From Vibrio maerlii (GTDB lineage Bacteria > Pseudomonadota > Gammaproteobacteria > Enterobacterales > Vibrionaceae), in assembly GCF_003415655.1 (NCBI RefSeq), contig NZ_QRHC01000007.1, positions 245,658-309,657 of the forward strand: 64,000 nucleotides of DNA, read 5' to 3'. Positions 44,855 to 53,273 of the stretch are shown here, one piece after another (positions within the stretch are counted from its first letter, which is position 1; the number at the start of each line of letters is the position of its first letter). Both the position numbers and the translations under genes were made by a program. The notes beneath the pieces are model-generated. The model was not told the DNA's origin and searched no databases. It saw only the letters and a program-made list of their open reading frames with translations.

Positions 44855-45799
44855 TTAACAGTTAATTATTCTTGTAAATAGATCGACGAAAAGCTCGTCG
44901 CGTTCGATGTATTTGATGACTCGGATAGGGTGGCGAGTTAAGTCGAAGCTCCAAGTCAGGTTGTCATTCAAGATTGGGGAAGCTTTGATCTCTTCGGTAA
45001 ACCATTTCGGTTCGATGACGTAGCCGACGGCTGCGATATCCCAAATCACTTTTCTATTAGCAAAACCAATCCAAGGACATTTTGGTGCTTCTTTCGCTAG
45101 GTAATCACCAAGCTCACTGGTGCCGAGTAGATAGTGCTGAATCTCAGGAACCGAGCTTGCTAATGTGTTAGCAACACCCATACAAGGGACGAGTGTCAAC
45201 GCGACACCAGAATCAAGTAGGGTACGGCTCGCTTCAATATCTTGTAGCAGGTTGAATTCTTCCGTGTTCTTCCAATCGAATGCGTGACCGCCTAACCAGA
45301 TTACGTGAATATTGTTTATTATTTCCGGTGCAGCAAGCAATGCGTGAGCAATATTGGTTGGTGCTCCAATGCTGACCACTTGTAGTGTTTGTTCGCTTTG
45401 TTTTGCTCGATCAATAAGGTCTTGAACAGCAGGAGAAACCTCAGGTTCTTTGCTGTCTTTTACGTATTGAGTCGAACCTTTTAGAACCAATGGTTTGTTT
45501 TCTACGTTCATTCGGTCAAACACACGATGAATCTCATCATAGCTGAGCTCCATACCTACTTTTGCTTCGGAGACAGCTTCGTGAGAGTCGTTGAACATCG
45601 AGTTAGTAAATGGTGCAGCGTACACCGCTTGTAGGTCAATGCGTTTGTTGTTTAGGAGTGCCCAAGCGATTGCAAACTGGTCATCAATCTCATTAAAAGT
45701 GTCGCTGTCGATGACCATCGGTACTTTGCCGCTAGCAGGTACTTCTAGTAGCGTTGCTCGTTGTGCGAAGCTCAGGTTAGGGTAGTTTGGTGATTGCAT
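44855..45799 (-). CDS. Inosine-uridine-type nucleoside hydrolase
   Basis: Splits nucleosides into base and ribose. It has 314 residues. The calcium-binding motif of the family appears as VIDSDTFNEIDDQFAIAW (D-x-D...DD), with QVVSIGAPTNIAHAL and the C-terminal IWDIAAVGYVIEP carrying the conserved Asp. It differs from canonical DTDxGxDD by the inserted Phe-Asn-Glu, so specificity may be unusual. It lies 3 nt after the kinase gene and 15 nt before NupC. Confidence 0.85.
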   Translation of the reverse strand: MQSPNYPNLSFAQRATLLEVPASGKVPMVIDSDTFNEIDDQFAIAWALLNNKRIDLQAVYAAPFTNSMFNDSHEAVSEAKVGMELSYDEIHRVFDRMNVENKPLVLKGSTQYVKDSKEPEVSPAVQDLIDRAKQSEQTLQVVSIGAPTNIAHALLAAPEIINNIHVIWLGGHAFDWKNTEEFNLLQDIEASRTLLDSGVALTLVPCMGVANTLASSVPEIQHYLLGTSELGDYLAKEAPKCPWIGFANRKVIWDIAAVGYVIEPKWFTEEIKASPILNDNLTWSFDLTRHPIRVIKYIERDELFVDLFTRIINC

Positions 45800-45802
45800 A
45801 GC

Positions 45803-47005
45803 TTAGAACTCCTGTTGTGATAGACGAGCTTCGACCAGCTCGGCACTTGGCATGTTGGCTGCCCCTTTGCGTTCAACGGCAAGGGATGCAAAGGCATTGG
45901 CGTATCGGATTGAATATTCGATGGTGTGCCCTTGGGCAATACAAGCAGCCAAGGAGCCGTTGAATGAGTCGCCCGCACCACTGGTGTCGGTAACTACGGC
46001 TTTAAATGGTTTAAATTCTTGATGACGCTCACCGTTGTAGTAGAGGCAGCCTTTGGCCCCAAGCGTGATGATCACCGCTTTCGGTCCCATCTCGAAGAGT
46101 CGTTCTGCAGCAAGTCTTGCGCTCGCCAAACCCTCTATGGTGATGCCCGTTAAACTTTCTGCTTCTGTTTCATTTGGTGTGATGATATCTACTAGGTGGA
46201 CAATCTCGGATACCTCAGAGCGATATGGTGCAGGGTTCAGCATGACAAGAGCGGGGGATCGGCGCGCATACTCTAAAGCCATTTTCGTAATATCAAAGTT
46301 GTTCTCTAGTTGAGTCAGGAACACCTTGCTGTCATGGATATGGGCAAACTCGTTAGTTAGCTCATCTTCCATGATAGTGCTGTTGGCACCAAGGTCGATA
46401 GTGATGATGTTCTCACCGCTTTGCAGCTCAACCATGATCATCGCATTACCTGTAGGTTGCTCAGGGTCTTCTAATGTGTTGAATGAGTTAATGTCTGTAG
46501 AAGCAAGATAGTTCTTCGCTTTTTGTCCAAATTCATCTTGACCAATCTTAGTCGTGAAATGAACGGCTTTACTGACCTTAGAAGCCGCTGTCGCTTGGTT
46601 AGAGCCTTTACCACCAGGATAGAATCCTGTCGAAAGTGAGTGGATGGTCTCACCTCGTTTGGGGAAAAGATCGACTTCTGACACGATATCAATATTGAAT
46701 GAACCTAATACGTAAACGTCAGTATGGTTGACTTGAGTACTGCTGCTGATTTGCTCGTCTGGTATAGCTAGGTTTGACATGATGGTTTTAATTCCTGCTT
46801 CTTGAAAGCGTTCGCTGCTTCCGACGTTGATTAGTTCAGCACCGCCAAAGAACAAAGACGCAATCCCATTGTCGGCAAGCTCTTTGAGATCACGACGAAC
46901 GGTTCTCTCTGAAACCGCCAGCTGATGAGCGAGTTCTGCTACAGTCACGCGTTTTTCAGTGAGTAGCTGAATGCGGATTTTGTTGATTCTTTGGTGCTTA
47001 TTCAT
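45803..47005 (-). CDS. DeoR-type regulator fused to ribokinase-like PfkB kinase
   Basis: A 400-residue fusion. Residues 1-70 are a DeoR helix-turn-helix (QLLTEKRVTVAELAHQLAV, SERTVRRDLKELADNGI). Residues 95-400 are a ribokinase (GSFNIDIVSEVDLFPKRGE, GGKGSNQATAASK, TLGAKGCLYYNG and the anion hole DTSGAGDSFNGSL). The kinase would phosphorylate ribose released by the adjacent hydrolase, and the same chain can regulate the operon. A longer frame to 47176 is open, but a perfect GGAGG precedes ATG 47005. An inverted repeat 80 nt upstream is a likely operator. Confidence 0.88.
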   Translation of the reverse strand: MNKHQRINKIRIQLLTEKRVTVAELAHQLAVSERTVRRDLKELADNGIASLFFGGAELINVGSSERFQEAGIKTIMSNLAIPDEQISSSTQVNHTDVYVLGSFNIDIVSEVDLFPKRGETIHSLSTGFYPGGKGSNQATAASKVSKAVHFTTKIGQDEFGQKAKNYLASTDINSFNTLEDPEQPTGNAMIMVELQSGENIITIDLGANSTIMEDELTNEFAHIHDSKVFLTQLENNFDITKMALEYARRSPALVMLNPAPYRSEVSEIVHLVDIITPNETEAESLTGITIEGLASARLAAERLFEMGPKAVIITLGAKGCLYYNGERHQEFKPFKAVVTDTSGAGDSFNGSLAACIAQGHTIEYSIRYANAFASLAVERKGAANMPSAELVEARLSQQEF

Positions 47006-47084
47006 GTGGCCTCCATGTTGGACGAGATGATAACGCCATCGTTTGCATGCTTCTTGCAGGTTTGACACATTATAAACGTGAATT

Positions 47085-47101
47085 CGGACAAAATGTGTCC
47101 G
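47085..47101. promoter_or_regulatory. Inverted repeat, likely operator of nucleoside operon
   Basis: CGGACA, five bases, TGTCCG forms a perfect inverted repeat 80 nt before the regulator-kinase start. A related half-site GACACAT is at 47064. The place suggests autoregulation by the DeoR-type domain. Inferred. Confidence 0.4.
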
Positions 47102-47264
47102 AGTTTCGGTAGGGAGAACCGTAAGAACGGGGAGTTGAAGTTTATTGGCCGCCGTTTTAAGAGAAACCCTTTTCAAACTTATGGGTTTAGCACGATAATT
47201 AAGTTGTTAATTTTTGGTATCTCACTACGCTATATATGTATATAGATCAATAAGAAGAGTCTTA

Positions 47265-48776
47265 ATGAAATCGAACGCGCTTGCTGCTACGGCAGTGGTT
47301 TTTATTGGGTGCCTGCTGGTCACCTTGTTGTGCCTTAGGATCGTTTATCAGGGGATGATTAAGCACAATACAAAAACGCTTGTGAATGTCGCAGAAGTGA
47401 CGGTTGGGTCGTTGAGAACTCGAATTCATAATGATTTTGACTATATAGGAAGTGTGGCGAATTTTTATGAAGCAACACCAGAGGTGAACTATGTTGCTTT
47501 TGAACGATTTGCAGAGAATATCGCAAAAAGACAGAGCAGTATTATTGCCTTTGAGTGGATGAAAAAGGTAGAGCTTGAAGAGTTAGAACAGCATACAGAA
47601 ACGATGCGGCAACGATTCGAGACCTATGATATTTACACGGTGCCCAAAGATGGGGAGAAGACTCTAGGCTATTTGCTTGAGAATCAAGAACCGATTTATG
47701 TACTCACAGACATTTATCCTAAGTCACCAATCAACCTTAGCTTATTGGGGTTCTACTCTTCTCGTGAGCGATTTCAACGTATTTTGAAAGGTACCCTAGA
47801 AACGGGTGATGCTCACCTTTCTGATCCACTTCGCTTGCTGCAAGATGGTTTTGATGCAGATTTATCCAAAGAAGGGTTACTTGTCTACCATCCAGTTTTC
47901 AATAGAGAGCGAACGGCTTTGCGTGGCATCGTGATTGGGGTGATCCGCATGAGTCTTTATTTCCAGCACTTGGTGGATACTACTGAACATGAACAAGACT
48001 TGATGATCCGTATCCGAGATACTGGTTTTGATTCAGAGGATCAGGCGGTGATGTATCAAACCGAGAATTGGCGTGATGATGCTGCGCTAAACATCAGTCG
48101 GGTGATTGATTTGCCTAACCGAGATTGGGTCGTTGAATTTCAATACGATGAAATTATCACACCCAATGATCGCATTATTTTGCTTTACCTGATGGTTGCT
48201 GGCTTGTTGCTTTCTTCAGTTCTTAGCTGGACGATATGGGCCTTGAGTCAGCAAAAAGAAGTACTGAAGCTAAAATTGGTACAACGAACTCATGAACTGA
48301 AATTACTAACTGTATCAGATACGCTAACAGGACTGCTCAATCGACGTGCATTTAATGAAGATTTGAAGCAAAGAGTAACGAGTAAGCAGCCGTTCTCACT
48401 TGTTGGCATTGATGTCGATTACTTCAAGCAAGTGAATGATAATTATGGCCACCCTACGGGAGATGCTTTTTTGATTCATATAGGAAAAGTGCTTCAAGCT
48501 GCGTTTGATGAATCGAGCGTCGTGTATCGGCTAGGTGGTGATGAATTTTGTATTCTCAATAATATTACCAGTGAAAGTATTCTCGAAAGTGAACTTCAAG
48601 AACTACAAAAATTGCTGGAAGAGCGTCCATTTTCTGTGGATATGAAAGAGATAAAGATCTCGTTGAGTATAGGCGCAGCCATATGCCAAGGTGAAAGCGA
48701 CGAAGAAATCATGCACTTGGTTGACCAAAAAATGTATCAAAGTAAGCAGGCGGGCCGAGGTTGTTACGTTATTTGA
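47265..48776 (+). CDS. CHASE-GGDEF diguanylate cyclase
   Basis: A 503-residue membrane protein. A first helix (about 8-30) and a second at about 308-328 enclose a periplasmic CHASE domain (FYEATPEVNYVAFERFAENI, RQSSIIAFEWMKKVE). The GGDEF domain has DVDYFKQVNDNYGHPTGD and a perfect GGDEF at 424. The position five residues before it is ESS-type, not RxxD, so no product inhibition site is present. Frame is open from 47214; ATG 47265 has GAAGAG upstream and gives a short cytosolic tail. It probably makes c-di-GMP in response to an outside ligand such as a small organic molecule. Confidence 0.9.
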   Translation: MKSNALAATAVVFIGCLLVTLLCLRIVYQGMIKHNTKTLVNVAEVTVGSLRTRIHNDFDYIGSVANFYEATPEVNYVAFERFAENIAKRQSSIIAFEWMKKVELEELEQHTETMRQRFETYDIYTVPKDGEKTLGYLLENQEPIYVLTDIYPKSPINLSLLGFYSSRERFQRILKGTLETGDAHLSDPLRLLQDGFDADLSKEGLLVYHPVFNRERTALRGIVIGVIRMSLYFQHLVDTTEHEQDLMIRIRDTGFDSEDQAVMYQTENWRDDAALNISRVIDLPNRDWVVEFQYDEIITPNDRIILLYLMVAGLLLSSVLSWTIWALSQQKEVLKLKLVQRTHELKLLTVSDTLTGLLNRRAFNEDLKQRVTSKQPFSLVGIDVDYFKQVNDNYGHPTGDAFLIHIGKVLQAAFDESSVVYRLGGDEFCILNNITSESILESELQELQKLLEERPFSVDMKEIKISLSIGAAICQGESDEEIMHLVDQKMYQSKQAGRGCYVI

Positions 48777-48849
48777 TGGCCTATAATTAACCTTGTTCGA
48801 CAGAAACTAAGTATAAAAGTGGATTGTTTGTTATTAGGTTGAGGTGACT

Positions 48850-49692
48850 ATGGGGTTTTTACGTCGTTTTATCGTCTTTGCTTCAATTTTGACGCTGACG
48901 GCTTGTGGTGAAAAGTTTGTATATAACAACCTAGACTGGTTCGTTGTCGACTATGTGGATAGCTTTGTAGATTTGGAGCGCCCACAGAAAGAGATCCTGA
49001 CCGAGCGCATTCAACTTATGGCTGAGTGGCATAAAGAGAATGAGCTACCTACTTATATTGAGCATTTCGATGACTTGCTTTCTTTAAAGCCTAACGACTT
49101 TACAGTGACCTTACTAACTAAACAAGAAGCTCGTTTCAGAGAGCACTCTCAGCGCTTAATACAGCAAGCTGCCCCTGATTTGTACGCACTATCCAAGCAG
49201 CTGTCTAACGAACAAGTTGAAGAGCTTCTCGAGAACTTAAAAGAGCAGCACGAAGAATTTGCTGATGAATACATTGATATTGAAGAGCAAGAGCGCGTTG
49301 AGCTCTATCAATCACGTATCAGTAAAAACATGGAGCGATGGCTTGGTGATATATCTGATGAACAAGAACGTATGATTGTCAATTGGAGTGAATCAATAGA
49401 AGATACTCGACAAGATTGGGTGTCGTATCATTCTAAGTTTCGTGATGAGTTATCACAGCTGTTAGCGAACAGGAACAATGACTCTTTGTTCCAGTCTCAA
49501 TTCCAACAAATGCTTTATGAGCCAGAAGCTCTGTTTTCACAGGAATTTGAACTAAAGCGCAGTGAAAATCGCCAGATCGCACGTGTACATTTATCGAAAC
49601 TGTTCCAATCGATGGATGAGAAGCAATATCGCCACCTACAAGACGAACTTCGTAAGTGGCGAACCATTGCCGTAGACCTAGCTGCGAACTAG
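48850..49692 (+). CDS. DUF6279-family lipoprotein
   Basis: A 280-residue lipoprotein. The signal peptide FLRRFIVFASILTLTACGEK has its lipobox Cys at about residue 19. The rest is strongly helical and charged, with VYNNLDWFVVDYVDSFVDL at the start, a hallmark of DUF6279. GAGG lies 5 nt before ATG 48850; a GTG six bases earlier is less likely. It lies 73 nt after the CHASE-GGDEF gene on the same strand. Role unknown; probably at the outer membrane's inner face. Confidence 0.8.
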   Translation: MGFLRRFIVFASILTLTACGEKFVYNNLDWFVVDYVDSFVDLERPQKEILTERIQLMAEWHKENELPTYIEHFDDLLSLKPNDFTVTLLTKQEARFREHSQRLIQQAAPDLYALSKQLSNEQVEELLENLKEQHEEFADEYIDIEEQERVELYQSRISKNMERWLGDISDEQERMIVNWSESIEDTRQDWVSYHSKFRDELSQLLANRNNDSLFQSQFQQMLYEPEALFSQEFELKRSENRQIARVHLSKLFQSMDEKQYRHLQDELRKWRTIAVDLAAN

Positions 49693-49717
49693 TGAATCTC
49701 TAGCGTATCGCCTGTCG

Positions 49718-50611
49718 TTAAATTAGCTCTAGTGCGTCAATGATTGCTTGTTGAATAGTTTCATAGCGAGAGGGCAAATCGCGATGCTTTTTCTTCACTA
49801 GATAAAGATTTTCATATACCTCAGCATTGGGAATATGGATCGTGAGTTGCTCCGTTAATCCCAAGCTTTCAACTGTGCTCTTTGGCAATACTGTAAAGCC
49901 AATCCCTTGTGCAACGGGAACTAAGATTTGGTTGAGTTGGTTGATATAACTGATGACTGGCAGCTGTTCAACATTGATGTTCGCTAGGTCTGCATCATCA
50001 CAATACTCAAAATAGAATGACAAATAGTGTTTTGAGTTGGGGTGGGTAATCAACCCACACTCTTCAAGGACTTGAGCATCGATTGCCATACCCTCATAGC
50101 GTTTCGGTAAAACCAAACACAGTGGCTCCTTACCTAAACAGGTTGCTTGAAACAGGCTTGGGTTGACCACCTCTGTCACCAAACCTATATCGATGCTACC
50201 TTGTTGTAGATCGTTGAGGATCTTATAGTTGGGGGCTGCTTCCATATGAATATGTAAGCCTGCGTGTTTAGCTTGCTGCTCTAAAAGCTTAGGGTATAAC
50301 AACAAAGCAAGTGAACCCGAGCATCCGATGTGACATTTACCTGAGTAAGGGTCATCGAAGCTTAACCTTTCTAACAGAAGTTCTTCTTGTTGAGCTACCT
50401 GACAGGCATAGTCATAGACAAGCTTGCCCTGTTCGGTTATCTCGAAACTTTTATTTTCTCTCTTAATAAGAGCCTTACCACAGCTTTGCTCTAACTTTTT
50501 GATGTGCTGACTCACACCTGGCTGAGTCATAAATAGCTTCTCTGCGGTTTGGGTGAAGTGACCCACCTCAATTAAAGTTTTAAAGGTGTTTAACCAAGTA
50601 GGGTTCAGCAT
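49718..50611 (-). CDS. LysR-family transcriptional regulator
   Basis: A 297-residue regulator. The helix-turn-helix lies at the start (TWLNTFKTLIEVGHFTQTAE, KLFMTQPGVSQHIKKLEQSC). The periplasmic-binding-like effector domain begins at about 90 (SGKCHIGCSGSLALLLYPKL). It is convergent with the lipoprotein gene and just downstream of the degenerate GGDEF gene. Its usual divergent target is not visible, so the regulated gene may be elsewhere. Confidence 0.87.
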   Translation of the reverse strand: MLNPTWLNTFKTLIEVGHFTQTAEKLFMTQPGVSQHIKKLEQSCGKALIKRENKSFEITEQGKLVYDYACQVAQQEELLLERLSFDDPYSGKCHIGCSGSLALLLYPKLLEQQAKHAGLHIHMEAAPNYKILNDLQQGSIDIGLVTEVVNPSLFQATCLGKEPLCLVLPKRYEGMAIDAQVLEECGLITHPNSKHYLSFYFEYCDDADLANINVEQLPVISYINQLNQILVPVAQGIGFTVLPKSTVESLGLTEQLTIHIPNAEVYENLYLVKKKHRDLPSRYETIQQAIIDALELI

Positions 50612-50708
50612 TGGAGAGCACTCATATGGAATAACAAAATATTATTATAATGAGAATGTTTGATAACTTCACTTATAGAATTGTGACTCTATTCTGCTAA
50701 GCAAGTAA

Positions 50709-51722
50709 TTATCGTCGAAAAGAGAAGTGCACAACGTTGCCTGATTCTCTTTTATCACTGATCACTTGTTTACTGCTCTGCGCGCTTAAGGCGTCGCTCT
50801 TCGCTTCTTTCATACGTTCTTGAGCGGTATAAAATACGTCTTCAAGAGTATGTTGTTTATCTGGGGTAAACTCTGCACCACCAATTGAGAGCATGACATC
50901 TAAATCACTCTTGGTTTCAATTCGTTCAATTAAGCGTTCACACAAGATAGCCGTGTTCTCAATTGGTGTATTGGGCAAAATGATAGCGAACTTATCATCG
51001 TAGAGCCTTGCCACGTAATCAGACATACGAGTGTGTTCAAGCAGGCTATCGGCGATTAACTGTAAAAGCTCATCCCCCTCGTCACGCCCATAACGGCTAT
51101 TGATCTTTGCAAACTGAACTATGTTGATAGCCAATAAACTGGTGTGAAATTCTAAGCGCCCACTCATCGAAATTATTCGGTCAAACTCAGCATCGAATGC
51201 TTTCTCGTTCATCAGGTTAGTCAGCGGGTCAACCCATTCAGTTTGTTGCTGTTGTTTAGTGTAGTACTCGCAAAAAATCTGTAGATCTAAGTTGAATAAG
51301 CGTAATAAAGCTAGCTGTAGTGTAGGTAGGTTGTTTGATTCAATCTCAGGAAGTAGCCTTTCGATGGCTAGTATTTGGAAGTCGCCAACAATAGCAATTA
51401 CCTGAGTAAGCTGTACGGATTCGTGAAAGAAGTATTCACATAAAGCTTGTCGAGTCGTTTTATAGAGCTCTTGCGATCGAAGATCAAAACAAGACGTAAT
51501 GTAATGGGTAAAGAGCTGGGCAAGCTTAGTGCATTGTCCATTGCCAGGTTGGCACTTCAGCCCATGCTGGCGACAGATTTCCAGCGATATTGGGGTAATG
51601 ATCGTTTCGAATTTCAAAAGTTGAGTATCGGACAATGAGACACTGAGCTCATTGGTTAAACCAAGCTTTTGAATCTTTGCACTTAGAGGCATAACTCGAT
51701 CTTCCTGTATATGAGTAATCAT
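50709..51722 (-). CDS. Degenerate GGDEF protein with Cys-rich N-terminal domain
   Basis: About 337 residues. The C-terminal domain (about 165-315) has the GGDEF fold (DPLTNLMNEKAFDAEF, INIVQFAKINSRYGRDEGDE), but the signature is YDDKF instead of GGDEF, so cyclase activity is not expected. The N-terminal 150 residues are helical and have no known domain I can name. They contain CRQHGLKCQPGNGQC, three Cys in 15 residues, and another Cys in TSCFD, so metal or redox binding is possible. Start uncertain: ATG 51722 (AAAGGG 7 nt upstream) or ATG 51692 (AGGAAG 8 nt upstream). No membrane segment. Probably a sensor or c-di-GMP-independent signalling protein. Confidence 0.7.
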   Translation of the reverse strand: MITHIQEDRVMPLSAKIQKLGLTNELSVSLSDTQLLKFETIITPISLEICRQHGLKCQPGNGQCTKLAQLFTHYITSCFDLRSQELYKTTRQALCEYFFHESVQLTQVIAIVGDFQILAIERLLPEIESNNLPTLQLALLRLFNLDLQIFCEYYTKQQQQTEWVDPLTNLMNEKAFDAEFDRIISMSGRLEFHTSLLAINIVQFAKINSRYGRDEGDELLQLIADSLLEHTRMSDYVARLYDDKFAIILPNTPIENTAILCERLIERIETKSDLDVMLSIGGAEFTPDKQHTLEDVFYTAQERMKEAKSDALSAQSSKQVISDKRESGNVVHFSFRR

Positions 51723-51923
51723 TCTCATTCCCTTTATCCTCATAGACGAGCAATATCGCATGATTAAATCAATTATACAACATGTTGGCTTGTATGCGGC
51801 AAGTGGCATTGGTGTTTTAACCCGTTGCTATATTTTTGTTCTTATCATAGTGATTTCATTATCCAAAAGATAATGTAATTGGTTTATCTCAAGGATAATA
51901 TTTTCTATTAATTGGTTGACTAA

Positions 51924-51940
51924 CAAGTATAAATAACTTG
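51924..51940. promoter_or_regulatory. GT-N7-AC inverted repeat, NorR-like site
   Basis: CAAGT, seven bases, ACTTG contains GT-N7-AC, the core NorR target. It lies 18 nt upstream of the sigma-54-like element before nnrS. NorR control of nnrS is known in Vibrio cholerae. Only this one clear site was found. Confidence 0.4.
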
Positions 51941-51958
51941 AGAAAAGAGGTTTTAGAG

Positions 51959-51975
51959 TTGGCACACTACTTGAT
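51959..51975 (+). promoter_or_regulatory. Sigma-54-like promoter upstream of nnrS
   Basis: TTGGCACACTACTTGAT matches the -24/-12 pattern TGGCAC-N5-TTGC except that the final C is A. It ends 81 nt before ATG 52057. With the NorR-like site this fits nitric-oxide-induced, sigma-54-dependent transcription. The mismatch at the -12 GC lowers certainty. Confidence 0.45.
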
Positions 51976-52056
51976 AATACTACTGCAATAGAGTGTGTCG
52001 GTGCGTTTATTAGCGAAGCCGCTACACTAAAAATACTGCCTTTTAGATGTGAACTT

Positions 52057-53241
52057 ATGCTTAATATTACTGATAAGAAACTTGAAGAGAAAATCCCACC
52101 ACTGCTTCGTTTAGGTTTCAGGCCTTTCTTTTTATTGGGGGCGCTCTATGCCGTTGTCGCAATCCCGCTATGGGTGTGGATGTTTCAATCGGGCCAACCA
52201 AGTAATCTTGCTGTACCTGCATTATGGTGGCACGTCCATGAGATGATCTTTGGTTTTTCAATGGCGATTGTAGCTGGTTTTGTTTTGACTGCTGTGCAGA
52301 CATGGGCCAATGTTCCTGGGACTAAGCACTATCGATTAGGCTTATTAGTCGCACTTTGGTTATTGCCTAGAATCTTGTTCTGGACACCCGTACCACTGTG
52401 GTTAACGTCGTCCATTGAAGCGCTATTTCTTGCCTTGCTTGCTTATGAAGTTGGCTTCCGTGTCTATCGTTCTAAGGGCTGGAGAAACCTATTCTTCATA
52501 CCGCTATTTGTTTTGGCGATTGTGGCAAACTATGCAGCGTACGCGACAATCAAGGGCATGCCTCCGTTTACATCTTCTGCGGTATGGCAAGCAATGCTGT
52601 GGTGGTTCACCCTGTTACTATCGATCATGGGTGGTCGTGTCATCCCATTCTTCTCAGCGCGTAAGTTGGGCTTTGATAAGCCGCAGCCACTCGCGTGGCT
52701 TGAGTGGTGTGCAAACCTTCCTTTAGTGGCACTGTTCGTACTAAGCTTTTTCCCTATTACTCAAAGTGAATTGGGACTGCCATTAATGGTGTTTGCCGGA
52801 GTAGCACAGCTAATCAAAGTGGTCCGTTGGAAGAGTTGGTTGACGTTGAAAGAGCCATTGGTGTGGTCCCTTCACCTTACTTATTTATGTATCCCAGTGA
52901 GCTTGCTACTACGTGGTCTATTGGCGGAGCAATTTGTGGCTCACAACATGATTCACCTGTTTGCCATTGGTGCATTAGGCGGTGTTATTTTATCAATGAT
53001 TACTCGTGTCACAATGGGACACACTGGGCGTGCAATCTATGAAGGTCCAAGCATGTGGTGGGCATTTGTTGCCATCTTGGTCAGTGCATTGGTTCGCAGC
53101 CTAGGCGTCGGAGTCGCCCCTGCTCAGCTGTTCACTTTCGTGAATATTAGTGCTGCACTTTGGGTCATCGCATTTGTGATGTATTTAGTGAAGTTTGGTC
53201 CAATGCTATGTAAGCCAAGAGCAGATGGACACCCCGGCTAA
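52057..53241 (+). CDS. nnrS: NnrS-family haem/copper membrane protein
   Basis: A 394-residue protein with about twelve membrane helices, linked to nitric oxide tolerance. Family markers are RLGFRPFFLLGALYAV, ALWWHVHEMIFGFSMAIVAGF (His for haem/copper), LLLSIMGGRVIPFFS and HNMIHLFAIGALGG, and MITRVTMGHTGRAIY. NnrS is thought to relieve iron-nitrosyl stress. Sigma-54-like and NorR-like sites are upstream. Neighbours are unrelated. Confidence 0.9.
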   Translation: MLNITDKKLEEKIPPLLRLGFRPFFLLGALYAVVAIPLWVWMFQSGQPSNLAVPALWWHVHEMIFGFSMAIVAGFVLTAVQTWANVPGTKHYRLGLLVALWLLPRILFWTPVPLWLTSSIEALFLALLAYEVGFRVYRSKGWRNLFFIPLFVLAIVANYAAYATIKGMPPFTSSAVWQAMLWWFTLLLSIMGGRVIPFFSARKLGFDKPQPLAWLEWCANLPLVALFVLSFFPITQSELGLPLMVFAGVAQLIKVVRWKSWLTLKEPLVWSLHLTYLCIPVSLLLRGLLAEQFVAHNMIHLFAIGALGGVILSMITRVTMGHTGRAIYEGPSMWWAFVAILVSALVRSLGVGVAPAQLFTFVNISAALWVIAFVMYLVKFGPMLCKPRADGHPG

Positions 53242-53273
53242 TTGAATTAGTTTTAGTCGAATAGAGCTGGTTG

